Shown: piece by piece, positions 1 to 7,827 of the stretch | Position numbering within the stretch: position 1 is the stretch's first letter | Layout of the letters: each line of letters opens with the position of its first letter | DNA from: Gammaproteobacteria bacterium | Lineage (GTDB): Bacteria; Pseudomonadota; Gammaproteobacteria; Ga0077536 | DNA length: 64,000 nucleotides | NCBI GenBank assembly: GCA_009692265.1 | Contig: SHZM01000002.1 | Span: forward strand, 1 to 64,000 | Direction: 5' to 3' | The notes under the pieces: model-generated | Databases searched by the model: none | What the model was told of the DNA's origin: nothing | The model's input: only the letters and a program-made list of their open reading frames with translations | Translations under genes and position numbers: made by a program

Positions 1-213
1 AATAATCGAAGACCTCACAGTAGCCTTGATCAAAAGACACCGGATCAGGTCTACTTTGCATCACTGCCAGTGGCCACGGCAGCTTAAACATCCGCGGAGA
101 ATCCACTTATAGATTCCGGCCCACTGTGCAGACGATTGGGGCCAGCTCTCTCGCGACAACAAAGACAGCTCTGCTATGGTGCCGGCCTCCATGGCACCGA
201 AAGAGGAAAACTG

Positions 214-777
214 ATGCGCCCGACCACACCAAGAGTAACGCCGCTCGCGTTAAACGAGTGCTCCCCGGAACAAAAAGCCCTGCTCGAGCCGTTTGTGCAA
301 AGCGGCACGCTCTGGAATGTTTTCAAAACCCTGGTCCGACACCCCAGCCTCTTCAAGCGCTGGTTGCCGTTCGCGAACCATGTGCTGTTCAAGCAGAGCT
401 TGACCCCGCGCGAGCGTGAGATGCTGATTCTGCGCATCGGTTGGTTGTGCCGAGCACCGTATGAATGGACGCAACACGTACAAATTGGTTTGCGCTCCGG
501 GATCACAGAAGCTGAGGTCGAACGGATAGCCGATGGCCCAGAGGCGCCGGGTTGGAGCGAGCACGACGCAGCTTTGGTACGGGCGGCAGATGATCTGCAC
601 CGGGACTGCTGCCTGTCGGAGGCCACCTGGAATACACTTAGCAAGCGTTATACGACCGAACAGCTAGTCGACGTGGTCTTCACTGTAGGTCAATACAATC
701 TCGTGTCGATGGCGCTCAACACTTTCGGCGTGGAGATCGATCCCGAGCTTCCGCGCTTTCATCGAACACCAAATTAA
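214..777 (+). CDS. Carboxymuconolactone decarboxylase (AhpD-like) family protein
   Basis: The predicted 187-residue helical protein carries the CMD-family core: a Leu-Ile-Leu-Arg helix followed by YEWTQHVQIG and a GITEAEVERI segment. This is the pattern of the CMD branch that has a Tyr-Glu-Trp-x-x-His motif rather than the CxxC of true AhpD peroxidase partners, so a peroxidase role is not indicated. The start at 214 is preferred over an in-frame ATG at 136 because an AGAGGA-type ribosome site lies 5-10 bases upstream and family similarity begins after it. The next gene (MaoC-like) follows after 20 bases on the same strand, so the two may be co-transcribed. The substrate cannot be told from sequence. 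I see no gene in positions 1-213. Confidence 0.8.
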   Translation: MRPTTPRVTPLALNECSPEQKALLEPFVQSGTLWNVFKTLVRHPSLFKRWLPFANHVLFKQSLTPREREMLILRIGWLCRAPYEWTQHVQIGLRSGITEAEVERIADGPEAPGWSEHDAALVRAADDLHRDCCLSEATWNTLSKRYTTEQLVDVVFTVGQYNLVSMALNTFGVEIDPELPRFHRTPN

Positions 778-797
778 GTAGGGAAGGTAAGACCGCC

Positions 798-1256
798 ATG
801 CGCATTATTGATACGCCAAAAGACTTGAAGAACCACCTTGGGGAGGATTTCGGCGCTTCCGAGTGGGTGACCATCGATCAGGCCATGATCGACAAGTTTG
901 CCGAGGCGACGGGGGATTACCAGTGGATCCACATCGATGTGGCGCGTGCGAAGACGGAAATGCCGGGCGGCAAAACAATCGCGCATGGCTTTCTCACCCT
1001 CTCACTAATACCGCGCCTCGGCGCGCTGATATGGAAGATCGAACGGCGCAGCCGCGGGCTGAACTACGGGCTGAATAAAGTACGGTTTACCGCACCGGTG
1101 CCGGTGGACTCGCGCGTACGGCTCCGCCAAAAACTGCTCGCGGCGGACGATGTAAAAGACGGCGGTATCCGCGCGACTTTCGAGAACGTCATTGAGATTG
1201 AAGGTCAAACCCAGCCCGCGTTGATTGCGGAGGCGTTAAGCATCTCGTATCCATGA
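798..1256 (+). CDS. MaoC-like (R)-specific enoyl-CoA hydratase/dehydratase
   Basis: A 152-residue single hot-dog-fold protein of the MaoC/NodN type. The catalytic Asp-x4-His pair is visible as Asp40 and His45 in ATGDYQWIH, followed by the conserved GGKTIAHGFLTLSL helix region that binds the acyl-CoA. Members hydrate trans-2-enoyl-CoA to the 3-hydroxyacyl-CoA in the cytoplasm, in fatty acid or polyester metabolism. The length is normal for one domain. It sits 20 bases after the CMD-family gene, apparently in one transcript. No polyhydroxyalkanoate or fatty acid degradation genes flank it here, so the actual pathway is unassigned. Confidence 0.85.
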   Translation: MRIIDTPKDLKNHLGEDFGASEWVTIDQAMIDKFAEATGDYQWIHIDVARAKTEMPGGKTIAHGFLTLSLIPRLGALIWKIERRSRGLNYGLNKVRFTAPVPVDSRVRLRQKLLAADDVKDGGIRATFENVIEIEGQTQPALIAEALSISYP

Positions 1257-1300
1257 CGCATCGGGGTGCGGCGGACGCCGGTCTATCCGTAATCGCCAGT

Positions 1301-1675
1301 TTATCCATAATCGTGATAATCGGCGATTTGACCGTCGCGCACCGTCCAGATGCAGGCGAGTTCGAGCTGAATCTTCTCGCCTTTTTTCGCGAAGCCCTCG
1401 ATGTCCATGGTCGGCGTTGCCTCCCAGGTTAATTCCGTGACGACCTGCTCGCCGACGGCAAACTGGCGTCGAATCGAATGAAAGCGGCGGTCCGGGAGCA
1501 TGCCTTCGAACTGAGTCATGATGGCGATCATGGCATCGGGCCCGTCGAGCACGACCCCGCGATTATGGTGCTCGATGTGGATGTCGGTGGTCATCATGGT
1601 TCGGAGCGTGCCGAAGTCCTTGGCGTTGTAAGCAGCAATCCAGCGATTGGCGATATCGATCGAATTAGTGTGCAT
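1301..1675 (-). CDS. NTF2-like / SnoaL-like domain protein
   Basis: A 124-residue protein with the cone-shaped NTF2-like pattern: N-terminal helix IANRWIAAYNAKDFGTL, then a strand with an MTTDIHIEHHN segment, ending in a Trp-Thr-Val-Arg-Asp-Gly-Gln-Ile strand typical of SnoaL-like and ketosteroid-isomerase-like proteins. Such proteins are small cytoplasmic enzymes or ligand binders, and the substrate cannot be deduced. It is transcribed against the MaoC-like gene (convergent, 44 bases between the stops) and lies 37 bases downstream of the SET-domain gene on the same strand, so it may share that transcript. A weak GAGAA ribosome site lies upstream of the ATG. Confidence 0.75.
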   Translation of the reverse strand: MHTNSIDIANRWIAAYNAKDFGTLRTMMTTDIHIEHHNRGVVLDGPDAMIAIMTQFEGMLPDRRFHSIRRQFAVGEQVVTELTWEATPTMDIEGFAKKGEKIQLELACIWTVRDGQIADYHDYG

Positions 1676-1712
1676 GTGGTTTTCTCAGAATCCGATGGTG
1701 TAGATGGATTAT

Positions 1713-2102
1713 TCAGCAGTCCTCGCGGTGCCAGCGTGATTCCTCAAACACAAGCCTGCTGCGAAGGTCGCCGCCGTTGTAGTTGATGAGGATTTCTTCG
1801 TCTTTCTCGATCCGGCGCAGCGCCGTGAATTCAATCTCCTCGCTTTCGAAGAGACGCACGTAGCGCGCGTTCGGCTCGAACGAATGGTTGTACAGCGAGC
1901 CGTATCCAAGCGCGAGGGCGGTTTGGGTCTCCTCGGTCTCCCAGGTGAAGTCGTAGGCATCCACCAAGGTTTTTTCAAGTACGGCGCATTCTGCTGCCGG
2001 GAAGACGATCACCGGTACCCGCTCGATCAGTTCCTCTGCTTCAAACTGGCGACCAGCAAAAACGCCGCGACCTTTTCCCGCGGATGATTGGTAGTAAATC
2101 AA
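1713..2102 (-). CDS. SET-domain protein (candidate lysine N-methyltransferase)
   Basis: Small SET-domain protein of about 129 residues from the proposed start. The SET signatures appear in order: GKGRGVFAG near the N-terminus (SAM-binding loop), YGSLYNHSFEPNARY in the middle (the NHS-x-x-PN pseudoknot motif), and EEILINYNGG near the end (Glu-Glu-x-x-x-x-Tyr with the catalytic Tyr). No pre- or post-SET zinc cysteines are present, as is usual in bacterial copies. I prefer a TTG start at 2102 because an AAAGG site lies just upstream and the SET fold begins at once. An in-frame ATG at 2168 would add 22 residues with no family resemblance. It is divergent from the KamA gene, with a 129-base shared control region. 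The target, protein or small amine, is unknown. Confidence 0.8.
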   Translation of the reverse strand: MIYYQSSAGKGRGVFAGRQFEAEELIERVPVIVFPAAECAVLEKTLVDAYDFTWETEETQTALALGYGSLYNHSFEPNARYVRLFESEEIEFTALRRIEKDEEILINYNGGDLRSRLVFEESRWHREDC

Positions 2103-2186
2103 GGGACACCTTTGTAAGCTTGCGAGGTGGGGAGTATATCGATGCAAATCACACGCGGGAGCACCCATGCGACTAGCGACAGTCGC

Positions 2187-2215
2187 CTGACTTCATTAAA
2201 TTAGCGCGCGATAAA
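2187..2215 (+). promoter_or_regulatory. Putative sigma-70 promoter for the kamA-like operon
   Basis: CTGACT at 2187-2192 and GATAAA at 2210-2215 are separated by 17 bases, each matching the consensus hexamer at four of six positions. They lie just before a GGGGAG ribosome site and the ATG at 2232. A short inverted pair, GCGAC and GTCGC, lies immediately upstream near 2170-2187 and could be an operator. Assignment is by inspection only. Confidence 0.35.
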
Positions 2216-2231
2216 ACACAGGGGAGCATCA

Positions 2232-3467
2232 ATGGACGCCGTAGCAGGAACGATCCCGACCGTACACGAGATCGCTGACCAACCCGCGCCTCAATGCAGC
2301 GAGCCAGCGTCACACCGAGGCCCGAATTTCTATCCGCAGGCCGGCTTGGCACCGGTATCGTTCCGCGAGTACTACTATCCCGGCGTCGCTGATGAACAGT
2401 GGAATGACTGGAAATGGCAGTTCCGCCAGCGCGTGAAGTCGCTCGCGGACCTCGACCGGTTTTTTCCAATGAGCGCGGAGCAGCGCTTGCGGATGGCGAG
2501 TGTGCTGCACGAGTTTCGCCTCGGCATCCCACCGTACTATCTGTCGCTGATAGACCCGTACGAGCCACAGGACCCGATGCGCCTGCAGGCGGTGCCGTCC
2601 AACGACGAATTCCTGAATCTCGAAGTCGGAGACGAGGACCCACTGTCCGAAGACGCTTTCTCACCCGTGCCGGGGATTGTTCATCGCTACCCTGATCGCT
2701 GCCTGCTGATCGCCACGAATTCGTGCGCGCTGTACTGCCGCTATTGCACGCGTAAACGGATCATGGAGGAGGGCGAAGCGCCGCCGTCGCGGCCGCAACT
2801 AGAGGCAATGGTTGGCTACATCGCGCGCACACCGGCGATCCGCGATGTCGTAATTTCGGGCGGTGATCCCTTCACCTGGTCAACCGCGCGTTTGGAAGAA
2901 CTGCTCGGGATGCTACGCGCGGTACCGCACTTGGAGATTATTCGCATCGGCACGCGGGTGCCGGTGACTCTGCCGCAGCGGGTGACACCGGAACTGTGCG
3001 CGATGTTGGAGAAGTACGAACCGTTGTGGGTCAACGTGCATTTCAACCATCCGCGCGAAGTCACCCGTGAAGCCGCGCAGGCTTGCGACCGGCTGCTGCG
3101 CAGTGGCATTCCGTTGAACAACCAATCCGTGCTGTTGCGCGGCGTGAATGACAATCTGCCGACCATGCGGGCGTTGCTGCACGCACTGATGCGAATCAAG
3201 GTGCGGCCCTACTATCTCTATCACTGCGATCCGGTACGCGGGACTCAGCACCTGCGCACGACGGTGGCTGCTGGGCTTGCGTTGATCGAGGGCTTGCGGG
3301 GCCACACCAGCGGGCTAGCGGTGCCCACCTATGTGATCGACGCGCCGGATGGTGGCGGCAAGGTTCCGGTTCAACCGCAGTATCTGCAATCCTATACCGC
3401 CGGACGCGCAATGTTGCGCAACTTTCAGGGAAGGGTGTTCGAGTACGACGATCCGCCAGCGGTCTGA
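2232..3467 (+). CDS. KamA-family radical SAM aminomutase (lysine 2,3-aminomutase type)
   Basis: 411 residues, the normal length for the family. The radical SAM cluster motif CxxxCxxC is Cys165, Cys169, Cys172, and GGDPF (about residues 210-214) is the SAM-binding segment. The PLP-binding lysine is Lys377 in DAPDGGGKVPV. Two aspartates known in clostridial lysine 2,3-aminomutase to hold the substrate epsilon-amino group have counterparts here: Asp333 in YHCDPVRG and Asp370 in VIDAP. Glutamate-type enzymes replace both, so a lysine-like substrate and a beta-lysine product are likely, though not proven. The stop overlaps the next start (TGATG), so translation with the following ATP-grasp gene is probably coupled. 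No efp or epmA gene is nearby, which argues against the EF-P-modifying EpmB role. Confidence 0.88.
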   Translation: MDAVAGTIPTVHEIADQPAPQCSEPASHRGPNFYPQAGLAPVSFREYYYPGVADEQWNDWKWQFRQRVKSLADLDRFFPMSAEQRLRMASVLHEFRLGIPPYYLSLIDPYEPQDPMRLQAVPSNDEFLNLEVGDEDPLSEDAFSPVPGIVHRYPDRCLLIATNSCALYCRYCTRKRIMEEGEAPPSRPQLEAMVGYIARTPAIRDVVISGGDPFTWSTARLEELLGMLRAVPHLEIIRIGTRVPVTLPQRVTPELCAMLEKYEPLWVNVHFNHPREVTREAAQACDRLLRSGIPLNNQSVLLRGVNDNLPTMRALLHALMRIKVRPYYLYHCDPVRGTQHLRTTVAAGLALIEGLRGHTSGLAVPTYVIDAPDGGGKVPVQPQYLQSYTAGRAMLRNFQGRVFEYDDPPAV

Positions 3468-4480
3468 TGCGGATCGGCATCGCGTACGATTTGAAGCGCG
3501 ATCAGACGCTGCGCGAGCACGCGCCGGACGATGCGCTGGAAGAGTACGACAGCGAGGACACAATTGAGGCGATCGCGGCGGCGCTGCGAGCCGCGGGGCA
3601 CGCGGTGCTGCGGCTCGGGGGCGGGCGTGCTTTCGTCGAGCGGGTGCTGGCTGCGAGCGCGGGAAGGTCGGAGATCGATCTCGTATTCAACATCGCCGAA
3701 GGTCGCGGCAGCCGCAGCCGCGAGGCGCATATACCCGCGGTGTGCGAGCTGTTAGGGCTGCGGATTACCCACAGCGATCCGCAGACGCTCGCGATCTGCC
3801 TCGACAAGGCACTGACTAAACGTATCGCCGCCAGTCATGGCATCGCTACGCCATCTTTCTGTGTGATCAGCACCCTGGCGGAGTTGGCGACGGCACCGCT
3901 GCCGCCGCTACCGGTGGTGGTTAAACCCAACGACGAGGGCTCGTCGATCGGCATTCGCGACGGTGCCCTGTGCACCACCGCGGCTCAGGTTGGCGACCAA
4001 GTCGAAGCATTACTGCGCGACTATCACGGCGCGGTACTGGTGGAAGCCTTCCTGCCCGGTGCCGAGGTGACTGCCGCGGTGCTCGGCAACGGTCGCGCCG
4101 TCCGGGTTGCGGCACTAATGGAAATCGCGCCTAGCGCGCAGTGCGATGAACCCTTTCTCTATTCGTTAAAGGCGAAGCGGAATTATCTGGAAGCCGTGCG
4201 CTATCACCAGCCGCCGCGCTTGCCGCGTGCAACGTTGGCGGCGATCGAGCACACCGCGCTTAGGGCTTACCACGCGCTCGGGTGTCGCGATCTTGCGCGG
4301 ATTGATCTGCGGCTCGATGCCGGTGGCGGACCTGGGCTTATCGAGATCAATCCGATCCCTGGGCTCAATCCGACGATAGGTGATCTTCCGCTGGCCTGCG
4401 CCCGTGCCGGCCTCGCCTACGAGCAACTCATCGCGGGCATAGTCGCTGACGCCTCGCAGCGCTCCGCGCCCGCCACATGA
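3467..4480 (+). CDS. ATP-grasp ligase related to D-Ala-D-Ala ligase (first paralog)
   Basis: 337 residues with the three-part Ddl/ATP-grasp layout. Residues 1-110 form a Rossmann-like domain with a DLVFNIAEG segment. VVKPNDEGSSIGI at 151-163 is the ATP-binding loop with Lys153. Asp280 in RIDLRL and Glu293/Asn295 in EINPIPGLNP are the metal ligands. The family makes an acyl-phosphate and joins it to an amine. It is not the cell wall Ddl: a canonical ddlB lies in the dcw cluster of this window, and the acceptor-site sequence after the metal ligands differs. It overlaps the kamA-like gene by one base and the exporter gene by four (ATGA), so it belongs to the same operon. A beta-amino acid made by the KamA protein is a plausible substrate (inference). 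Confidence 0.83.
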   Translation: MRIGIAYDLKRDQTLREHAPDDALEEYDSEDTIEAIAAALRAAGHAVLRLGGGRAFVERVLAASAGRSEIDLVFNIAEGRGSRSREAHIPAVCELLGLRITHSDPQTLAICLDKALTKRIAASHGIATPSFCVISTLAELATAPLPPLPVVVKPNDEGSSIGIRDGALCTTAAQVGDQVEALLRDYHGAVLVEAFLPGAEVTAAVLGNGRAVRVAALMEIAPSAQCDEPFLYSLKAKRNYLEAVRYHQPPRLPRATLAAIEHTALRAYHALGCRDLARIDLRLDAGGGPGLIEINPIPGLNPTIGDLPLACARAGLAYEQLIAGIVADASQRSAPAT

Positions 4481-6653
4481 CGGTTGCTGATTTCCTCAGG
4501 AGTTTGCTGCCGTATTTGCGCCCTCACCGCCTGGGGGTAACGTTGATCCTGGTCGGCTTGGCGCTGGAAATGGCGATCAACGCGTTGGTACCGCTGAGCT
4601 TTAAAGTGTTGGTCGATGAGGTCCTGCCGCGACACGATCACGATCTACTGCGGTGGGTGCTGTTAATGCTTGGGACCGGTGTGTTGTTACTGCTAGTCGG
4701 AGGCTTGGCCCGCGATTGGTTGTACGCACGAGTCGCGAGCCAGGTGCTCGCGGATTTGCGCGCGCGACTGTTTAATCATTTGCAAAGTCTGTCGATGGAT
4801 TTCTATGGGCGCACGGAGACCGGGCAGATTGTGGCGCGCTTCGCCACCGATCTCGCCGCTGTCGAGCACGCGTTGGCCTCGGCTACCTGGGGCATTTTGC
4901 CGAGCTTCGACTTGGCGCTAACGACGGTGCTGTTGTTCGTGCTCGATTGGCGGATGGCCTTGGTCGCGATGCTGATCTGGCCGTTCTGTCTCGCGGGTCC
5001 GAGTGTGCTTGCGCCACGCGCGACCCGCGCCGCCTACCAGCAGAAAGAAAGCGAAGGCGCGGCGCTTGCGACGGTGCAGAAACAGGTGGGGGCGCAGCTG
5101 GTGGTAAAGGCCTTTGGTCTCGAAGCCCAGGCGCGTGACGCCTACGCCAAACGCAATGAAGCGTTGCGGGGGCACAGCGTGCGGGTACGTTTCCTCAGCG
5201 CCCTGATCGAGCGCAGCGCGGGGCTCGGGATCCTGCTCATCCAGGTGTTGCTCCTCGAGGTGGGTGCGCGGCTTGCGTTTACCGGCAGCCTCAGCGTCGG
5301 TACGTTAGTGGCTTTTCAAGCGCTATTTATTACCCTCAGTTACGCCTTATACAACGTCGCGCAGTATGCGCCGCTGCTGGTGCAGGCCAGCGGCGGCATG
5401 CAGCGTATTCAGGAACTACTCGCCGAGCGGCCACAGGTAGGTTCATCGCTCACGGCTCTCGAACTACCGCGTTTGCGCGAGCGGATAGAATTGCGCGGCG
5501 TCGATTTTAGCTATCCGGGCCGCGAGAAAATCTTGCATCATCTGGATCTGGACGTGCCCTGCGGAACCTTTGTGGCGTTCGTCGGTGCCAGTGGTTCCGG
5601 CAAGAGCACGCTCGTGAATCTATTGCTGCGTTACTACGATCCGAGCGCGGGCCAAGTGTGTTTTGATGGCCGCGATCTGCGCGAGGTGCATGCGGCGTCG
5701 TTGCGCGCGCAGCTCGGCGTGGTGTTTCAGGATAACTTGCTGTTCAACACGACCCTGCGCGAGAATATCCGCCTGGGGCGTCCGAGCGCGAGCGATGCGG
5801 AAGTCGAAGCTGCGGCGCGGGCGGCCGAAGTACATGAATTCATTCAGACCTTGCCGCGCAACTATGCTGAGTTGGCGGGCGAGCGAGGCGGACGGCTGTC
5901 GGGTGGTCAGCGTCGGCGCATCGCCATTGCGCGCGCGATGCTGCGCGATCCGGTGGTTCTCATCCTCGACGAAGCGACCTCGGCGCTGGACCCGCCGACC
6001 GAAGCCGCGACAATGCCACGATCGCGCGCCTCGCCCGTGGGCGCACGGTGCTATCGGTCACGCATCGGCTGAGTTCGGTGATCGCGGCCGATCGCATTTG
6101 TGTGCTCGAAGGTGGCCGGTTTGCGCAGCAGGGACGTCACGCCGAATTAGTCGCGCAGGGTGGTGCCTACGCGCGCCTGTGGGAGAAACAGACAGGGTTA
6201 GTTGCCGCCGCCGGCACCGGGGCCGCCGAACTGCAGCCCGCCGGCCTGCGTCGAGTGCGGCTGCTAGAGCACTTGGATTTCGAGCAACTAGAGGCGCTTG
6301 CGCCGAAGCTTGTCACCGAGAGCTTTCAACGCGAGCGCGTAATCGTGCGCGAAGGTGAGCCGGGCGATCGGCTCTACGTGCTGGTGCGCGGTCGCGTGGA
6401 AGTGATCCGGGCCAGCGCGAGCGGCGAGCGCCGCATTGCGGTGTTGGACGACGGTGATTTTTTTGGCGAGATGGCGTTGCTCAGCGGCGCGCCGCGCGGT
6501 GCGTCGGTGCGCGCACTGTCGTTTTGCACCTGCTTGTCGCTTGATCGCGCCGATTTTCTTGATCTGATCGAGCGCTTCCCAGAATTACGCGCGGACATTC
6601 ATGCCGATTCGCAACGACGTCGACATGCGGCGGAACAGGCCGAGACCGTATGA
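4477..6653 (+). pseudogene. ABC exporter with C-terminal cyclic-nucleotide-binding domain, interrupted by a frameshift
   Basis: Residues 1-310 form a six-helix exporter membrane domain. The nucleotide-binding domain follows: Walker A GASGSGKST at about 370-378, Q-loop VVFQDN, signature LSGGQRRR, Walker B VVLILDEATSALD. At 6010/6011 one base is missing: restoring a T gives Glu-Ala-Ala-Ile-Asn-Ala-Thr-Ile-Ala-Arg-Leu-Ala and rejoins the frame that continues with the H-loop VTHRLSS. As written, the first frame ends at 6072 and a second runs 6048-6653. The restored protein would have about 725 residues, ending in a cyclic-nucleotide-binding domain (EGEPGDRLYVLVRGRVEVI, FFGEMALLSGAPRGASVRA). The break between Walker B and the H-loop would abolish ATPase function unless it is a sequencing error. 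It overlaps the preceding ligase by four bases. The cargo is unknown. Confidence 0.85.
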
Positions 6654-6709
6654 CTCATTCCCCGATCTCGATTCAGCGCGTTAACCAATGTGCGAGGAGC
6701 GTTTAGCCC

Positions 6710-7729
6710 ATGGCCCGTGTCGCATTAGTCTGTAACTTAATTCACCCCGAGTATCTGCGCAGCGGCCCGCTCGATGCGGTGGCCGAACTCGACAGCGAAG
6801 AAACCCTGCTGGCGGTGGAATCCGCGCTGCGCGGTGATGGTCACGACGTAGTGCGCGTCGAGGCGGATTCAAGCTTAGCGATATCGCTCGCCGCCGCGGG
6901 TGTCGATATTGTGTTCAACATCGCCGAGCGGATCTCGGATGTTCCGGTCAGCGCGAGTCGCGAGTCGCTGGTACCTGCGCTATGTGAAATCTTGGGGTTG
7001 CGCTACACGGGCTCGGGGGTGTTATGCACGGCGCTCTGTCTCGACAAACCACTGACTAAACAGCTGCTCACCAGTGCAGGGATTGCGACCCCAAGGTTTC
7101 AGGTAATAGCGGCGACAGACGAATCACTGATGTCACTTCGCTACCCATTGATCGTCAAGCTAGCGCGCGAGGGTTCCAGCATGGGCCTCTCCGCGGCATC
7201 GGTGGTTGATGACGAGGCTGCTGTGCGCGCCGAGATCCAGCGACTCCTCACCACATATCGAGGCCCGTTGCTCATCGAAGAGTTTATCGAAGGCCGCGAG
7301 TTCACGGTTGGTCTGTTGGGAAATGCCGAGCTGGAGGTGCTGCCAATCGTCGAGGTGGTGTTTACGCGGCCACGTGGGATCAACCTGTTCGAACTCGACG
7401 ATTCGGTGCGGGCGATGGCACTTGTCGCTGGCCGCACCGTGCCTGCGGTTGTCGATGAACATTACTCGGTGTGCCCAGCGGTGATCGATGAGACCTTGGC
7501 CGCGCGTATTCGCGACACCGCGCGCCGTGCGTTTCACCTTCTCGGGTGTCGTGATTGGTGTCGCATCGACCTTAGATTGGGGGAGGACGGCACCCTGCAT
7601 GTGCTGGAGTTGAATCCGATTGCCGGCATCGACCCGAGTTACCTGCTGCCGCGCGCTGCGGCGGTCGGCGGCTACGCTTACGTCGCGCTGGTCAAGCGCA
7701 TTCTCGATCTCGCGCTGGCCCGCGGCTAG
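6710..7729 (+). CDS. ATP-grasp ligase related to D-Ala-D-Ala ligase (second paralog)
   Basis: 339 residues, clearly paralogous to the ATP-grasp gene at 3467-4480: both share an N-terminal LDSE/YDSE segment, D[IL]VFNIAE, a Cys-Leu-Asp-Lys-x-Leu-Thr-Lys block and a Leu-Gly-Cys-Arg-Asp helix. Lys150 and REGSSMGL form the ATP loop, Asp287 and Glu300/Asn302 (ELNPIAGIDP) the metal site. The middle region (about 215-255) differs strongly between the two copies, which suggests a different acceptor. An AGGAG ribosome site lies 10 bases before the ATG. The 56-base gap after the exporter gene is compatible with one operon. Two consecutive ligations building a short conjugate is a reasonable model, but no substrate is shown. 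Confidence 0.82.
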   Translation: MARVALVCNLIHPEYLRSGPLDAVAELDSEETLLAVESALRGDGHDVVRVEADSSLAISLAAAGVDIVFNIAERISDVPVSASRESLVPALCEILGLRYTGSGVLCTALCLDKPLTKQLLTSAGIATPRFQVIAATDESLMSLRYPLIVKLAREGSSMGLSAASVVDDEAAVRAEIQRLLTTYRGPLLIEEFIEGREFTVGLLGNAELEVLPIVEVVFTRPRGINLFELDDSVRAMALVAGRTVPAVVDEHYSVCPAVIDETLAARIRDTARRAFHLLGCRDWCRIDLRLGEDGTLHVLELNPIAGIDPSYLLPRAAAVGGYAYVALVKRILDLALARG

Positions 7730-7751
7730 ACGAGTTTGGAGCCGCTTGTAG

Positions 7752-7780
7752 TTGTCGATACAGCGAGCGCCGTGTAAAAG
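7752..7780 (+). promoter_or_regulatory. Possible promoter for the GST-like gene
   Basis: TTGTCG at 7752-7757 and TAAAAG at 7775-7780 lie 17 bases apart. The -35 is fair and the -10 poor. Downstream, the palindrome CCTCTAGAGG (7812-7821) contains the ribosome-binding AGAGG of the GTG-started gene. This could let the palindrome mask the site in RNA, although no further structure supports that. Confidence 0.25.
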
Positions 7781-7827
7781 GAATTAAGCGCAGTTCCCAC
7801 CAACCAATCATCCTCTAGAGGTATCCC

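Noticed and set aside
2232..3467. EpmB (EF-P lysine modification) as identity of the KamA gene
   Set aside because: No efp or epmA gene nearby. The two aspartates typical of free-lysine aminomutases are present, and the operon partners are ligases and an exporter.
3467..4480. Cell wall D-Ala-D-Ala ligase (ddlA) for the ATP-grasp genes
   Set aside because: The window has a canonical ddlB in the dcw cluster, and these two proteins lack its Tyr-Lys and omega-loop sequence after the ATP site.
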